Positions 51,712 through 60,512 of a stretch of DNA of 64,000 nt are shown here, one piece after another. The stretch spans positions 1 to 64,000 of the forward strand of contig NZ_JOHS01000033.1 in assembly GCF_000725625.1 (NCBI RefSeq), written 5' to 3'. A program made the position numbers and the translations under genes. Source of the stretch: Streptomyces sp. NRRL F-6676. Lineage in GTDB: Bacteria; Actinomycetota; Actinomycetes; Streptomycetales; Streptomycetaceae. Numbering within the stretch: position 1 is the first letter of the stretch; the number at the start of each line of letters is the position of its first letter. The notes below the pieces were generated by a model. The model ran no database searches. It worked only from the letters and a program-made list of their open reading frames with translations, and was not told the origin of the DNA.

Positions 51712-52473
51712 CTAGTCGAGCGGCCCGCCGGCCACGTACAGCACCTGGCCGGAGACGAATCCCGCGGCCTCGCCCGTGAAGAACGCGATGGCGTTGGCGA
51801 TGTCCTCGGGCTCGCCGACACGGGCGACCGGGATCTGGGTGGCGGCGGCGGCCTTGAAGTCGTCGAAGCCCATGCCGACGCGGTCGGCGGTGGCCTTGGT
51901 CATCTCGGTGGCGATGAAACCGGGGGCGACGGCGTTGGCGGTGACGCCGAACTTGCCGAGCTCCTTGGCGAGGGTCTTGGTGAAGCCCTGCAAGCCCGCC
52001 TTGGCGGCGGAGTAGTTGACCTGGCCGCGGTTGCCGAGCGCGGAGGACGAGGAGAGGTTGACGATCCGCCCGAAGTGCGCGTCGACCATGTGCTTCTGGC
52101 AGGCGCGGGACATCAGGAAGGCGCCGCGCAGATGCACGCCCATGACGGTGTCCCAGTCGGAGACGCTCATCTTGAACAGCAGGTTGTCGCGGAGCACACC
52201 CGCGTTGTTGACGAGGATCGTCGGCGCGCCCAGTTCCTGGACGACACGTTCGACGGCCGCCGCGACCTGCGCCTCGTCGGAGACGTCGCAGCCGACCGCG
52301 AGCGCCCGCCCGCCGGCGGCGGTGATCTTCTCGACCGTGTCCTTGCAGGCGGCCTCGTCGAGGTCGAGCACCGCGACGGCCCGGCCCTCGGCGGCCAGTC
52401 GTACGGCGGTGGCGGCGCCGATGCCGCGCGCCGCGCCGGTGACGACGGCTACCCGCGCTTCAGTGGTGGACAT
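51712..52473 (-). CDS. fabG: FabG-like 3-oxoacyl-ACP reductase
   Basis: A 253-aa SDR close to FabG. VTGAARGIGAA (NADPH loop), NNAGVLRDNLLFKM, LSSSSALGNRGQVNYSAAK (Ser, Tyr, Lys) and the C-terminal YVAGGPLD are typical. The NAGVLRD motif is found in the FabG4-like and PhaB-like subgroup, so a role in alternative fatty-acid or polyester metabolism is possible. ATG 52473 follows GAGGAG. First gene of a two-gene operon. Confidence 0.9.
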   Translation of the reverse strand: MSTTEARVAVVTGAARGIGAATAVRLAAEGRAVAVLDLDEAACKDTVEKITAAGGRALAVGCDVSDEAQVAAAVERVVQELGAPTILVNNAGVLRDNLLFKMSVSDWDTVMGVHLRGAFLMSRACQKHMVDAHFGRIVNLSSSSALGNRGQVNYSAAKAGLQGFTKTLAKELGKFGVTANAVAPGFIATEMTKATADRVGMGFDDFKAAAATQIPVARVGEPEDIANAIAFFTGEAAGFVSGQVLYVAGGPLD

Positions 52474-52649
52474 TGCTGCTTCTCCTCGTCCTGGGGAAGT
52501 CACCGGGCGGCCTCCGGGGTCCCGGAGGCTTCCGGAAGGTGGCGGCTCCTGCGGCACGCCCGGTGAGCGACCGCTTAGTACCTTCGACAGACGTGACGCT
52601 AGAAGCCCTGGCACCCGGTGTCAACGGCACACCGGGTCCGTGTGATCCA

Positions 52650-53033
52650 TTACCTCACCAGCAGCCCGAGCAATCGCTCCGCCTCGGCCGCCGGATCGGC
52701 GGTCAGACCCGTGTGCACCGGGCCGGGGCGCACGATCGTCGACCGGGGCGCGACCAGCCAGCGGAAGCGCCGCCCGGCGTCGTCCCCGGCCGCCGGGCCC
52801 GCCGCGCCGCCGCCCGCGCACACACCCTCGACGGCGCGCAGCGCGGCGCGCACGCCGGGCACGTCCGCCGTCGGGTCCAGTGCGCGCAGCCGAGCCTCGT
52901 CCAGATGGGTGCGTGCGGCCACGAAGGACCGGGCCCGGCAGTAGACGAGCACCCCCGCGTTGAGGCACTCACCGCGTTCGACGCGCGGTACGACCCGCAG
53001 CAGCGCGTACTCGTAGACGTCCCGGTCGTTCAC
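52650..53033 (-). CDS. DUF3037 protein coupled to a HipA-like kinase
   Basis: A 127-aa DUF3037 protein. DVYEYALLRVVPRVERGECLNAGVLVYC is its signature N-terminus. The start GTG (53031-53033) overlaps the stop of the HipA-like gene by 4 nt (GTGA), so the two are translationally coupled. DUF3037 and HipA-like proteins co-occur widely; the partner role is not established. Confidence 0.85.
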   Translation of the reverse strand: MNDRDVYEYALLRVVPRVERGECLNAGVLVYCRARSFVAARTHLDEARLRALDPTADVPGVRAALRAVEGVCAGGGAAGPAAGDDAGRRFRWLVAPRSTIVRPGPVHTGLTADPAAEAERLLGLLVR

Positions 53034-53809
53034 TTTTTCTCCTGCGGGGCGGTGGTGTCGAGGCCGGTGACGCGGGTGTGGATGTCGGAGGCCCGGGCCA
53101 GCAGCGGGGCCGCGTAGGCCCGGCGCACGTCGTCCGGGGTGCCGAAGCCGGGTTCGTCCGTCAGCCAGGCGTCGGGGATCTCGGCGGTCACCTCGGCCAG
53201 CAGCTCCGCCGTCACCCGCGGGGCCAGTTCGGCGGCGGCCGCGGCGACGTCCGGCGCGAAGGGGGCGAGGGCGTGGTCCGAGGCGTCGTAGGGCCGCGCG
53301 GCGGAGGTCTCGGCGGTGGGCCAGTTGTGCTGCCAGATCATGGTGGCCCCGTGGTCGATGAGCCACAGCTCGCCCCGCCGCATCAGCAGGTTGGGGTTGC
53401 GCCAGGAGCGGTCGACGTTGTTGACCAGCGCGTCGAACCAGACGATCCGCCCGGCCTCCGCGGGGTCCACCGGGAAGGCGAGGGCGTCGAAGCCGAGGGC
53501 GCCGCTGAGGAAGTCCATCCCGAGGTTGAGCCCGCCGCTCCCCCGCAGCAGCCCCTGCACCTGCTCGTCGGGTTCCCCGAGGCCCAGCACGGGGTCGAGG
53601 GCGACGGTGACCAGCGGGGGCGCGCGCAGTCCGAGCCGGCGCGCGAGCGTGCCGCACACCACCTCCGCGACGAGCGTCTTGCGGCCCTGCCCGGCGCCGC
53701 TGAACTTCAGCACGTAGGTGCCGAGGTCGTCCGCCTCGATCAGTCCGGGCAGCGAACCGCCCTCCCGCAGGGGCGTGATGTAGCGGGTCGCGGTGACTTC
53801 CTTGAGCAT
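53030..53809 (-). CDS. HipA-like kinase-fold protein
   Basis: A 259-aa protein of the HipA_2/PI3-4-kinase-like group. YVLKFSGAGQGRKTLVAEV corresponds to the nucleotide-binding lobe with the conserved Lys. WFDALVNNVDRSWRNPNLL is the catalytic loop (D-x4-N), and LWLIDHGA corresponds to the metal-binding DxG. It is shorter than classic HipA (about 440 aa) and has no HipB antitoxin beside it. DUF3037 is coupled downstream. Toxin, regulatory kinase or lipid kinase roles are all possible. Confidence 0.85.
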   Translation of the reverse strand: MLKEVTATRYITPLREGGSLPGLIEADDLGTYVLKFSGAGQGRKTLVAEVVCGTLARRLGLRAPPLVTVALDPVLGLGEPDEQVQGLLRGSGGLNLGMDFLSGALGFDALAFPVDPAEAGRIVWFDALVNNVDRSWRNPNLLMRRGELWLIDHGATMIWQHNWPTAETSAARPYDASDHALAPFAPDVAAAAAELAPRVTAELLAEVTAEIPDAWLTDEPGFGTPDDVRRAYAAPLLARASDIHTRVTGLDTTAPQEKK

Positions 53810-54050
53810 CGCCCCAGGTTATCGGGGCGGGGCGGGACCGGTTCCCGACCCCGGTGGCCGGATACCGGCGGCCTGCTGTCGATCTCCTGTCGATCGGGCG
53901 CGTCCTGAACAGGCGGCGCCCGTCCGCCGTAACCATGGTCGAAGCACCAGCAGTCACCGGCGGCGAGCCGGCGGCAGGACACGCATGCCGGTGGGCACGG
54001 GCGGGGGACGCCGGTGACCAGTGGCGGCAACCTTCGAAGGGAACGTCGGC

Positions 54051-54548
54051 ATGACCAGCGAATCGCTCCACCCCGCTCCGGCTCCGGCCCGTCGTACGGT
54101 CGTGGCGGCGGTCGGCGCGGCGGGACTCGCCGTGGCGCTGACCGCGTGCGGCGGCGGGGACGACGACTCCTCCTCCGCCAGTGCGAGCACCGGCGGCGGC
54201 ACGGGCGGCAACGACAGCGCCTCGCAGGACTCCGGGTCGGGTTCGGGCTCGGGCTCCGGCGGCGCCGAACTGGCGAAGACCTCCGACATCCCCGAGGGCG
54301 GCGGCAAGGTCTTCGGCGACCAGGGCGTGGTCGTGACGCAGCCGAGCGCGGGGGAGTTCAAGGCCTTCTCGTCCAAGTGCACGCACCAGGGCTGCGCGGT
54401 GAGCAGCATCAGCGACGGCGTGATCGTCTGCCCGTGCCACAACAGCCAGTTCTCCGCCAGCGACGGCAGCGTGAAGAAGGGCCCGGCGACCCAGCCGCTG
54501 GCCGCCGCGAAGATCACCGTGGACGGCGAGTCGATCAAGCTCGCCTGA
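54051..54548 (+). CDS. Rieske [2Fe-2S] lipoprotein
   Basis: A 165-aa exported iron-sulfur protein. An RR-containing signal (ARRTVVAAVGAAGLAVALTAC) ends in a lipobox, so it is likely a Tat-exported lipoprotein. A Ser/Gly-rich linker (about 40-75) leads to the Rieske domain with CTHQGC and CPCHNSQF binding the cluster. No cytochrome partner is adjacent. It may donate electrons to a membrane oxidoreductase. ATG 54051 follows GAAGGGAA. Confidence 0.92.
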   Translation: MTSESLHPAPAPARRTVVAAVGAAGLAVALTACGGGDDDSSSASASTGGGTGGNDSASQDSGSGSGSGSGGAELAKTSDIPEGGGKVFGDQGVVVTQPSAGEFKAFSSKCTHQGCAVSSISDGVIVCPCHNSQFSASDGSVKKGPATQPLAAAKITVDGESIKLA

Positions 54549-54640
54549 CCGGTGCGCGGCGGGTACCCGGCGGCAGCGGGCGGGTACCCGGGAGGAACGG
54601 AGCCGGAGGTACGGGGAAGAGGAACGGGGAAGGGGAACGC

Positions 54641-55108
54641 ATGTCCGTCACCCAGCGCCGGGGGCGCAGGATCATGATGACGCCGGCGGAGCTGGACGGG
54701 TTCCTCACCACCCAGCGCAACTGCCGGGTGGCCACGGTCTCCGCGAACGGCGCCCCGCACGTGAGCACCCTCTGGTTCGTGTGGGACGGCGCCTCGATGT
54801 GGCTGTACTCCGTGGTGCGCAGCAAGCGCTGGGCGGAGCTGCGCCGGGACCCGCGGGTCGCCGTCGTCGTCGACACCGGCGAGGAGTACGACGAACTGCG
54901 GGGTGTGGAGCTGTCCGGGACCGTGGAGTTCGTGGGCGAGATCCCGCGCACCGGCGAACTGCGCGCCGAACTGGACGTGCCGGAGACCCTGTTCGCCCGG
55001 AAGAACTTCGGTCTGGAGGAGATGCCGCACGACGGCCGGCACGCCTGGCTCCGGCTCACCCCGGAGAAGACGGTGTCCTGGGACTTCCGCAAACTGGGCC
55101 GGCGGTAG
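54641..55108 (+). CDS. PPOX-class flavin/F420-dependent oxidoreductase
   Basis: A 155-aa split-barrel protein. FLTTQRNCRVATVSANGAPH, STLWFVWDG and WAELRRDPRVAVVVDTG match the pyridoxamine-phosphate-oxidase-like group that in Actinobacteria mostly binds F420. Substrate unknown. ATG 54641 has GGGGAAGGGG upstream. Transcribed after the Rieske gene with a 92-bp gap, perhaps together. Confidence 0.87.
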   Translation: MSVTQRRGRRIMMTPAELDGFLTTQRNCRVATVSANGAPHVSTLWFVWDGASMWLYSVVRSKRWAELRRDPRVAVVVDTGEEYDELRGVELSGTVEFVGEIPRTGELRAELDVPETLFARKNFGLEEMPHDGRHAWLRLTPEKTVSWDFRKLGRR

Positions 55109-55113
55109 CGGCC

Positions 55114-56040
55114 TCACGCGCCCTCCCCGTCGCGGGACACCCCCACCGTCTCCGCCGCCTCCCGCAGTGCCGCGACCGCCGCCCGGATCGACGGGCGGCG
55201 GTCGGCGTCCGCCCGCCACACCACGTAGACATGGCGCCGCACCCGCTGCCGCACCGGCACGGTGACCACGCCCTCCGGCATCGGGTCCCGGCCGAGCAGC
55301 GGGGCGACGCACACGCCGAGCCCGGCGGCGACCATCCCGAGCTGTGTGTGCGTCTCGGCGGCCCGGTGGCCGATGATCGGCTCGACGCCCTTGGAGCGCA
55401 GGGTGAACATCAGCCACTCGTGGCAGAACTCGCCCTCGTTCCAGGTGATCCACTCGTCGTCGGCGAACTCCGCGAGATCCACCTCCCCACGGCCGGCCAG
55501 CCGGTGCCCGGCCGGCATGGCCACATCGGCCGGGTCGTCCAGGAGCGCGGCCTTGACCAGCCCGTCCGGCAGCGGCATCGGCTTGTTGTACCAGTCCAGG
55601 ACGACCGCGAGGTCGAGATCCCCGCGGACCACCCCGGCGACGCCGGCCTCCGGTTCCAGCTCGCAGGAGCGCAGCCGGAGCGAGGGGTGCCGGACGCGCA
55701 GCCCGGCGAGCGCCGCCGGGAACAGCCCGCGCGCCGCCGTGGGGAACGCCGCCAGACGCAACTCCCCGACCACGCGCCCCCGCTGGGCCTCCAGATCGGA
55801 GCGGGCCAGCTCGACCTGGGAGAGGATGCGCGCGGCGTGCTCGGCGAGCAGCCGCCCGGCGTCGGTCAGCCGTACGCCCCGCCCGTTCTTGGCGAGCAAC
55901 CGCTGGCCGACCTCGCGCTCCAGCTTGGCGAGCTGCTGCGAGACGGCCGAGGTCGTCACGTGCAGCCCTTCGGCGGCGGCGCTGACGGAGCCGTGCCGGG
56001 CGAGGGCGTCGAGGGTGCGCAGGCGCTCCAGGTTCAACAT
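55114..56040 (-). CDS. LysR-family regulator
   Basis: A 308-aa LysR protein. The HTH covers residues 3-62 (LARHGSVSAAAEGLHVTTSAVSQQLAKLE), followed by the two-lobed effector domain. It is divergent from an EamA/DMT exporter, 74 bp away, which it likely controls. The gap contains TGCTACGAG twice (56049-56057 and 56082-56090), 33 bp apart, a possible binding region. Confidence 0.92.
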   Translation of the reverse strand: MLNLERLRTLDALARHGSVSAAAEGLHVTTSAVSQQLAKLEREVGQRLLAKNGRGVRLTDAGRLLAEHAARILSQVELARSDLEAQRGRVVGELRLAAFPTAARGLFPAALAGLRVRHPSLRLRSCELEPEAGVAGVVRGDLDLAVVLDWYNKPMPLPDGLVKAALLDDPADVAMPAGHRLAGRGEVDLAEFADDEWITWNEGEFCHEWLMFTLRSKGVEPIIGHRAAETHTQLGMVAAGLGVCVAPLLGRDPMPEGVVTVPVRQRVRRHVYVVWRADADRRPSIRAAVAALREAAETVGVSRDGEGA

Positions 56041-56114
56041 GTAAGCGATGCTACGAGATATCGGGCGTCAATTCTCGATTGTGCTACGAGGTCGACTGCG
56101 CGAGGCTGGCCGCC

Positions 56115-57080
56115 ATGAGCACCGTCGCCTCGTCCCCCACCCCGGATTCGGTTCCGTCCGCCCCTCCCGCCGCCTCCGCTCCCGCCCCCGCCCCGGCGGG
56201 CCGTCCCGCGATCGACTGGCGGCTGCGCTTCGGCGCGCTGTCGCTGATCTGGGGCTTCAGCTTCCTGCTCATCAAGGTGGGCACGCACGCCTACGCCCCG
56301 TTCCAGGTGACGTTCGGCAGGCTGCTGTTCGGCACGGCGGTGCTGGTGGCCGCGATGGCGGTGAAGCGGCAGCGGCTGCCGCGCGGGGCCCGCGCCTGGG
56401 GGCATCTCGCGGTGGCGGCGCTGCTGCTCAACGCGCTGCCGTTCTCGCTGTTCGCGTACGCGGAACTGACCATTCCGTCGACGCTCGCGGGCATCTGCAA
56501 CGCGACCTCGCCGCTGTGGGGCATGGCCCTGTCGCTCGTGGCGCTCTCCGAGGACCGTCCGACCCGGCGCCGCTTCGCCGGGCTCGGCCTCGGCTTCCTG
56601 GGCGTGCTCACCGTCCTGGGCGCCTGGCAGGGCTTCCACGGTCTGGACGCCACGGGCACCGCGCTGGCCCTGCTCGCCTCGCTGAGCTACCCCGTCGGCT
56701 GGATCTACGTCCGCCGCACGCTGTCCGGCACCGGCTCCTCCCACCTCTCGCTCACCGGCGCCCAGCTGCTCCTGGCGACGGTGCAGCTCGCGGTGGTCAC
56801 CCCGCTCTTCACCGACGTGCCGAGCGGCCTTCCCGTGCTGCCGCTGCTCGCCGTCGTCGCCCTGGGCGCGCTCGGCACCGGCCTCGCCATGCTGGTGCAG
56901 CACAGCCTGGTCGCCGAGGTCGGTCCGACGACGGCGCAGATGGTCACGTACTTCATCCCCGTGATCGCCACGGCGGCGGGTGTGGCGGTCCTGGACGAGC
57001 CGCTCGCGTGGTCGACGCCCGTGGGAGCGGTGATCGTTGTGGCGGGCGCGGCCCTGACGCAGAGCCGGAAGCGGGCGTAG
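56115..57080 (+). CDS. EamA/DMT-family exporter
   Basis: A 321-aa permease with ten hydrophobic segments in two EamA repeats after a Pro/Ala-rich N-tail (residues 1-38). LSLIWGFSFLLIKVG and ATSPLWGMALSL are EamA signatures. It probably exports an amino acid or other small metabolite under control of the divergent LysR. ATG 56115 follows GAGG with normal spacing. Confidence 0.9.
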   Translation: MSTVASSPTPDSVPSAPPAASAPAPAPAGRPAIDWRLRFGALSLIWGFSFLLIKVGTHAYAPFQVTFGRLLFGTAVLVAAMAVKRQRLPRGARAWGHLAVAALLLNALPFSLFAYAELTIPSTLAGICNATSPLWGMALSLVALSEDRPTRRRFAGLGLGFLGVLTVLGAWQGFHGLDATGTALALLASLSYPVGWIYVRRTLSGTGSSHLSLTGAQLLLATVQLAVVTPLFTDVPSGLPVLPLLAVVALGALGTGLAMLVQHSLVAEVGPTTAQMVTYFIPVIATAAGVAVLDEPLAWSTPVGAVIVVAGAALTQSRKRA

Positions 57081-57084
57081 GCGC

Positions 57085-57114
57085 GCCCCAAGGGGCGCGG
57101 GGAACTGCGCGAAC
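57085..57114. repeat. Short GC-rich intergenic repeat, copy E
   Basis: GGGGCGCGGGGAACTGCGCG (57093-57112) between convergent genes is the cleanest copy of the module also found at 9507, 30058 and 46231. Confidence 0.75.
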
Positions 57115-57156
57115 ACCCCCCACCGGCCGGCACAGGCCACGGCGGGGCCAGAGCGG

Positions 57157-58497
57157 TCACACGTACCGCGGGCCGCTCGCCGGCCCGACCGCCGCGGCGA
57201 CGGCGTCCGCGACCGCCCCGGCCTCCTCCGGCGTGAGGGCCGAGACGGTGATCCGGATGCCGGGCGGGGCCGCCGCCCGGAAGCGGGCGCCGGGGGCGAC
57301 CGCCCAGCCCGCGTGCAGCAGCCGGGCCACCGCGCCGGTCTCGTCCGGCACCGGGACCCAGACGTTCAGGCCGCTGCGCCCGTGGGCGCCCACCCCGCGC
57401 TCCGCGAGCGCCCCGATCAGCGCCTCGCGCCGCTGCCGGTACGCCGCCGCCACCGCCGGCACGTCCACCGCGCCGTCGGCCCACAGCCGTACGACGGCCC
57501 GTTGCAGCAGCCGGCTCACCCAGCCGGGGCCGAGCCGCTGCCGGCCCTGCACACGGTCGATCGTGACCGGATCCCCGGTGAGCACGGCGAGCCGCAGATC
57601 GGGGCCGTACGCCTTGGCCACGGAGCGGACCAGCGCCCAGCTGCGGGTGGTCCCGGCCAGCGGGTGCAGGGGCAGGTCGACGATGGCGTGGCCGTGGTCG
57701 TCCTCGATCAGCAGGGTCTCCGGATGCGCGGCCAGCACGGCACGCAGGGCACGCGCGCGGGCGGCGCCCACCACGGCGCCCGTCGGGTTCTGCGCCCGCC
57801 CGGTGACGACGAGGGCCCGGGCCCCGGCGGCGAGGGCCGTGCGGACGTCCTCGGCCAGCGGCCCCTCGTCGTCGACGCGAACCGGGACCGTCCGCAGGCC
57901 GAGGGCGGGGACGAGGTCGAGCAGGCCGCCCCAGCCCGGGTCCTCGACGGCGACCGCGTCCCCGGGTCTCAGATGGGCGGTGAGCACCCGTTCGATCGCG
58001 TCGAGCGATCCGGAGGCCACGATCACGGGTCCGTCCGGCACACCGTCCGCGTCCAGTTCCGCGCGGGCGATCCGGGTCAGTTCCGGCTCCACCGCGTCCT
58101 CCCCGTAGAGCACGGGGGCACGGTCGGCCCGGCCGGCGGCCGCCGCGAACGCCTCACCCAGGGCGGGCAGGAGCGCGGGGTCGGGGTTGCCGTCGGCGAG
58201 GTTGCGCACCCCTTCCGGGACCTGGACCCGGACGTACTCCCGGGCAGTGGTCGCCGGCTTCGCCCGGACCCGGCTGCCGCGCCGCCCGTCGGTCTCGATG
58301 ACCCCGCGTTCCCGCAGGGTGCGGTAGGCGGCCGCGACGGTGTTCGGATTCACCCCGAGTGACGTCGCCAACTCCCGCATGGGGGGCAGCGGTTGGCCGG
58401 GGAGCAGGTCGCCGCTGCCCACCCCGCGTTCGATGCTCGCGGAAATCTCCGCCGCACGCCGGCCTTCGATCGGATATTCTCCTAGCACAAACGACAT
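57157..58497 (-). CDS. MocR-family regulator (GntR HTH plus aminotransferase domain)
   Basis: A 446-aa fusion. The N-terminal GntR winged helix (residues 10-80, LPPMRELATSLGVNPNTVAAAYRTL) is joined to a fold-type-I aminotransferase domain. The PLP lysine lies in VRSVAKAYGPDLRLAVL at about residue 290. MocR proteins such as PdxR and GabR use PLP or amino-PLP adducts as signals. The divergent gene encodes a pyridoxamine-oxidase-like protein, so vitamin B6 sensing is likely. ATG 58497 is 3 bp from a palindrome. Confidence 0.92.
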   Translation of the reverse strand: MSFVLGEYPIEGRRAAEISASIERGVGSGDLLPGQPLPPMRELATSLGVNPNTVAAAYRTLRERGVIETDGRRGSRVRAKPATTAREYVRVQVPEGVRNLADGNPDPALLPALGEAFAAAAGRADRAPVLYGEDAVEPELTRIARAELDADGVPDGPVIVASGSLDAIERVLTAHLRPGDAVAVEDPGWGGLLDLVPALGLRTVPVRVDDEGPLAEDVRTALAAGARALVVTGRAQNPTGAVVGAARARALRAVLAAHPETLLIEDDHGHAIVDLPLHPLAGTTRSWALVRSVAKAYGPDLRLAVLTGDPVTIDRVQGRQRLGPGWVSRLLQRAVVRLWADGAVDVPAVAAAYRQRREALIGALAERGVGAHGRSGLNVWVPVPDETGAVARLLHAGWAVAPGARFRAAAPPGIRITVSALTPEEAGAVADAVAAAVGPASGPRYV

Positions 58498-58499
58498 TA

Positions 58500-58511
58500 T
58501 GCACTAGTGCA
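58500..58511. promoter_or_regulatory. Palindromic operator between MocR and PNPOx-like genes
   Basis: TGCACTAGTGCA is a perfect 12-bp palindrome 3 bp upstream of the MocR start. Related half sites (CTAGCACAA at 58482, TGTGCAA at 58520) flank it. Binding by the MocR protein at this site would block both genes. Confidence 0.6.
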
Positions 58512-58561
58512 ATACATCCTGTGCAACTCAGTCAGTGAGATCCAAGGGGAGACCAGACGTC

Positions 58562-59347
58562 ATGTCGCACGCCACCGCGGCCACCGCGCCGGAGACCACC
58601 CCGCAGCCGCCGTCGGAGCCGCCCGCCGCCTACGCCCCGACCGACCGCACCGTTCCCACGCGCGCGGCGAAGCGCGCCTCGTACGACAAGGAGCTGGTGC
58701 ACTCGATACTCGACGAGGCCTACGTCTGCCACCTCGGCTTCGTGCGCGACGGGGCGCCGGTGGTGCTGCCGACGCTGTTCGGACGGGTCGGCGAACGGCT
58801 GTACGTGCACGGGTCGACGGGCTCGCGGCCGCTGCGGATGGCGGGGCGTGGACGCGAGCGGGGGCAGGAACAACAGGCGGAGCAGGGACAGGAACAGCAG
58901 GCGGAGCAGGGGCGGGAGCGGGCGGCGACGGGGCTGCCGGTGTGTCTGACGGTCACGCATGTCGACGGCCTGGTGCTGGCACGGTCGGCGTTCCACCACT
59001 CGCTCAACTACCGCTCGGTCGTGGTGCACGGCATCGCCGAACAGGTGACCGACCCGGAGGAGCGGCGGACGGCGCTGGACGCCCTGGTCGACCACGTGGT
59101 CCCGGGCCGCTCGGCCGACTCCCGCCCGGCCAACGCCAAGGAGCTGGCCGCGACCGCCGTGCTGCGCCTGGACCTCGGGGAGGTCTCGGCGAAGGTGCGC
59201 ACCGGCGGGGTCAACGACGAGCCGGAGGACCTCGGCCTGCCGTACTGGGCGGGCGTGGTGCCGGTCCGCCCGGCGTACGGGGCACCGGTGGCCGACCCCG
59301 GTCTGGCGCCGGGGACGGCGGTGCCGGGGTACCTGCCGGGACAGTGA
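58562..59347 (+). CDS. Pyridoxamine-5'-phosphate-oxidase-like flavin protein with an internal repeat
   Basis: A 261-aa split-barrel protein of the PNPOx-like FMN-binding group (LDEAYVCHLGFVRDGAPVVLPT, RLYVHGSTGS, TVTHVDGLVLARSAFHHS, SVVVHG). Residues about 101-117 are an inserted repeat, GQEQQAEQ twice (58861-58911), between strands of the barrel, absent from relatives I recall. Divergent from the MocR gene, which probably represses or activates it. ATG 58562 follows GGGGAGA. Confidence 0.87.
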   Translation: MSHATAATAPETTPQPPSEPPAAYAPTDRTVPTRAAKRASYDKELVHSILDEAYVCHLGFVRDGAPVVLPTLFGRVGERLYVHGSTGSRPLRMAGRGRERGQEQQAEQGQEQQAEQGRERAATGLPVCLTVTHVDGLVLARSAFHHSLNYRSVVVHGIAEQVTDPEERRTALDALVDHVVPGRSADSRPANAKELAATAVLRLDLGEVSAKVRTGGVNDEPEDLGLPYWAGVVPVRPAYGAPVADPGLAPGTAVPGYLPGQ

Positions 59348-59363
59348 CCGCTCCCGGGCAGCC

Positions 59364-60407
59364 CTAGCGGGGCGGCGACTCCTCCGTGCGGGCGGTCTCG
59401 GGCCGGGGTGCGGCGGCGGGCGGGTGCGCCCCGCCGGCCGCCACGGGTGCCGGTGCCGGCACCGCCCGCGCGGCCCGCTGGGCCACGTACGCCCCGGTCA
59501 GCACCACCGCGCCGCCGATCACCTGCGGCGCCGACAGGTGTTCGCCGAGCAGCACCCAGGCGAGCACCGTCGCCACCACCGCCTCCAGGCATGCCACGAC
59601 CCCCGCCACCTGCGGCGACAGCCGCCGCACGGCCAGGACGCCGGTGGCGTAGGCGAGGACGGTCGCGATGAGCACGATCCAGCCGAGCAGCAGCACCGCC
59701 GGCACCCGGGTGCCGTTCATGGCCGCGTCGCCGCCGAGCACGGACCACTCCATCTGCCACGGCCGTGCCACCGCCGTCAGGACGAGCGCCCCGCCCAGCA
59801 GCCCGTACGCGATCACGCCCAGCGGGTCCGGGGCCGCCTCCCCCTCCGCGTCGCCGCCGTGGTCGGACAGCACGAAGTAGCCGACCTGGCAGCAGGCCGC
59901 ACCGAGCGCGAGCACCAGCCCGAGCGCGTCGAAGGCCAGTCCCGACCACACCTCGACCACGCAGGCGAGCCCGCCGGCCGCGAGGACGACCCCCACCGCG
60001 GCCGACCGCGTCACGGGCCGCCGCTGCACGAACCGCACCCAGCCGAGGACCAGCGCGGGCGCGAGGTACTCCACAAGCAGCGCCACCCCGACCGGGATGC
60101 GGGAGATCGCGGCGAAGTAGCAGGCCTGGACACCGGCGACGGCGAGCAGCGCGAACCCGGCGAGCAGCACGGGACGCCGCCGCACCAGCGCGCGGTGCCG
60201 TACGGCGACGGGGAGCATCACGACGGCGGCGCCCGCGACCCGCAGCCACACCACGTGGAGGGGTTCGAGCCCCGCCTCGATCAGCGGCTTCGCCGCGACC
60301 CCCGAGCCGCCGAAGGCGACCGCCGAGCCGAGGGCGAGCCCCAGCGCCACACCGTGTCCACGGCCGCCCCGGCCGCCCCGGCCGTCTCCAGAGGTACGCA
60401 CCGGCAC
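59364..60407 (-). CDS. EamA/DMT-family exporter
   Basis: A 347-aa permease with ten hydrophobic segments (GLALGSAVAFGGSGVAAKPL, YFAAISRIPVGVALLVEYLAPAL in part). It has a Pro/Ala-rich C-tail. It resembles threonine/homoserine or other amino acid exporters. GTG 60407 gives the first helix a short soluble N-tail and matches the family, but no ribosome site is visible, so the start is uncertain. Confidence 0.83.
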   Translation of the reverse strand: MPVRTSGDGRGGRGGRGHGVALGLALGSAVAFGGSGVAAKPLIEAGLEPLHVVWLRVAGAAVVMLPVAVRHRALVRRRPVLLAGFALLAVAGVQACYFAAISRIPVGVALLVEYLAPALVLGWVRFVQRRPVTRSAAVGVVLAAGGLACVVEVWSGLAFDALGLVLALGAACCQVGYFVLSDHGGDAEGEAAPDPLGVIAYGLLGGALVLTAVARPWQMEWSVLGGDAAMNGTRVPAVLLLGWIVLIATVLAYATGVLAVRRLSPQVAGVVACLEAVVATVLAWVLLGEHLSAPQVIGGAVVLTGAYVAQRAARAVPAPAPVAAGGAHPPAAAPRPETARTEESPPR

Positions 60408-60512
60408 ATGATGACAGCCGCCGACAGGACCGTCACCCCCAATGGCCCCTGTCCCCCGCCACTCCCGGCCGGTGCGGCGGTTCCCGGTCACACAGGCGTC
60501 AGTTCCGGGCGA

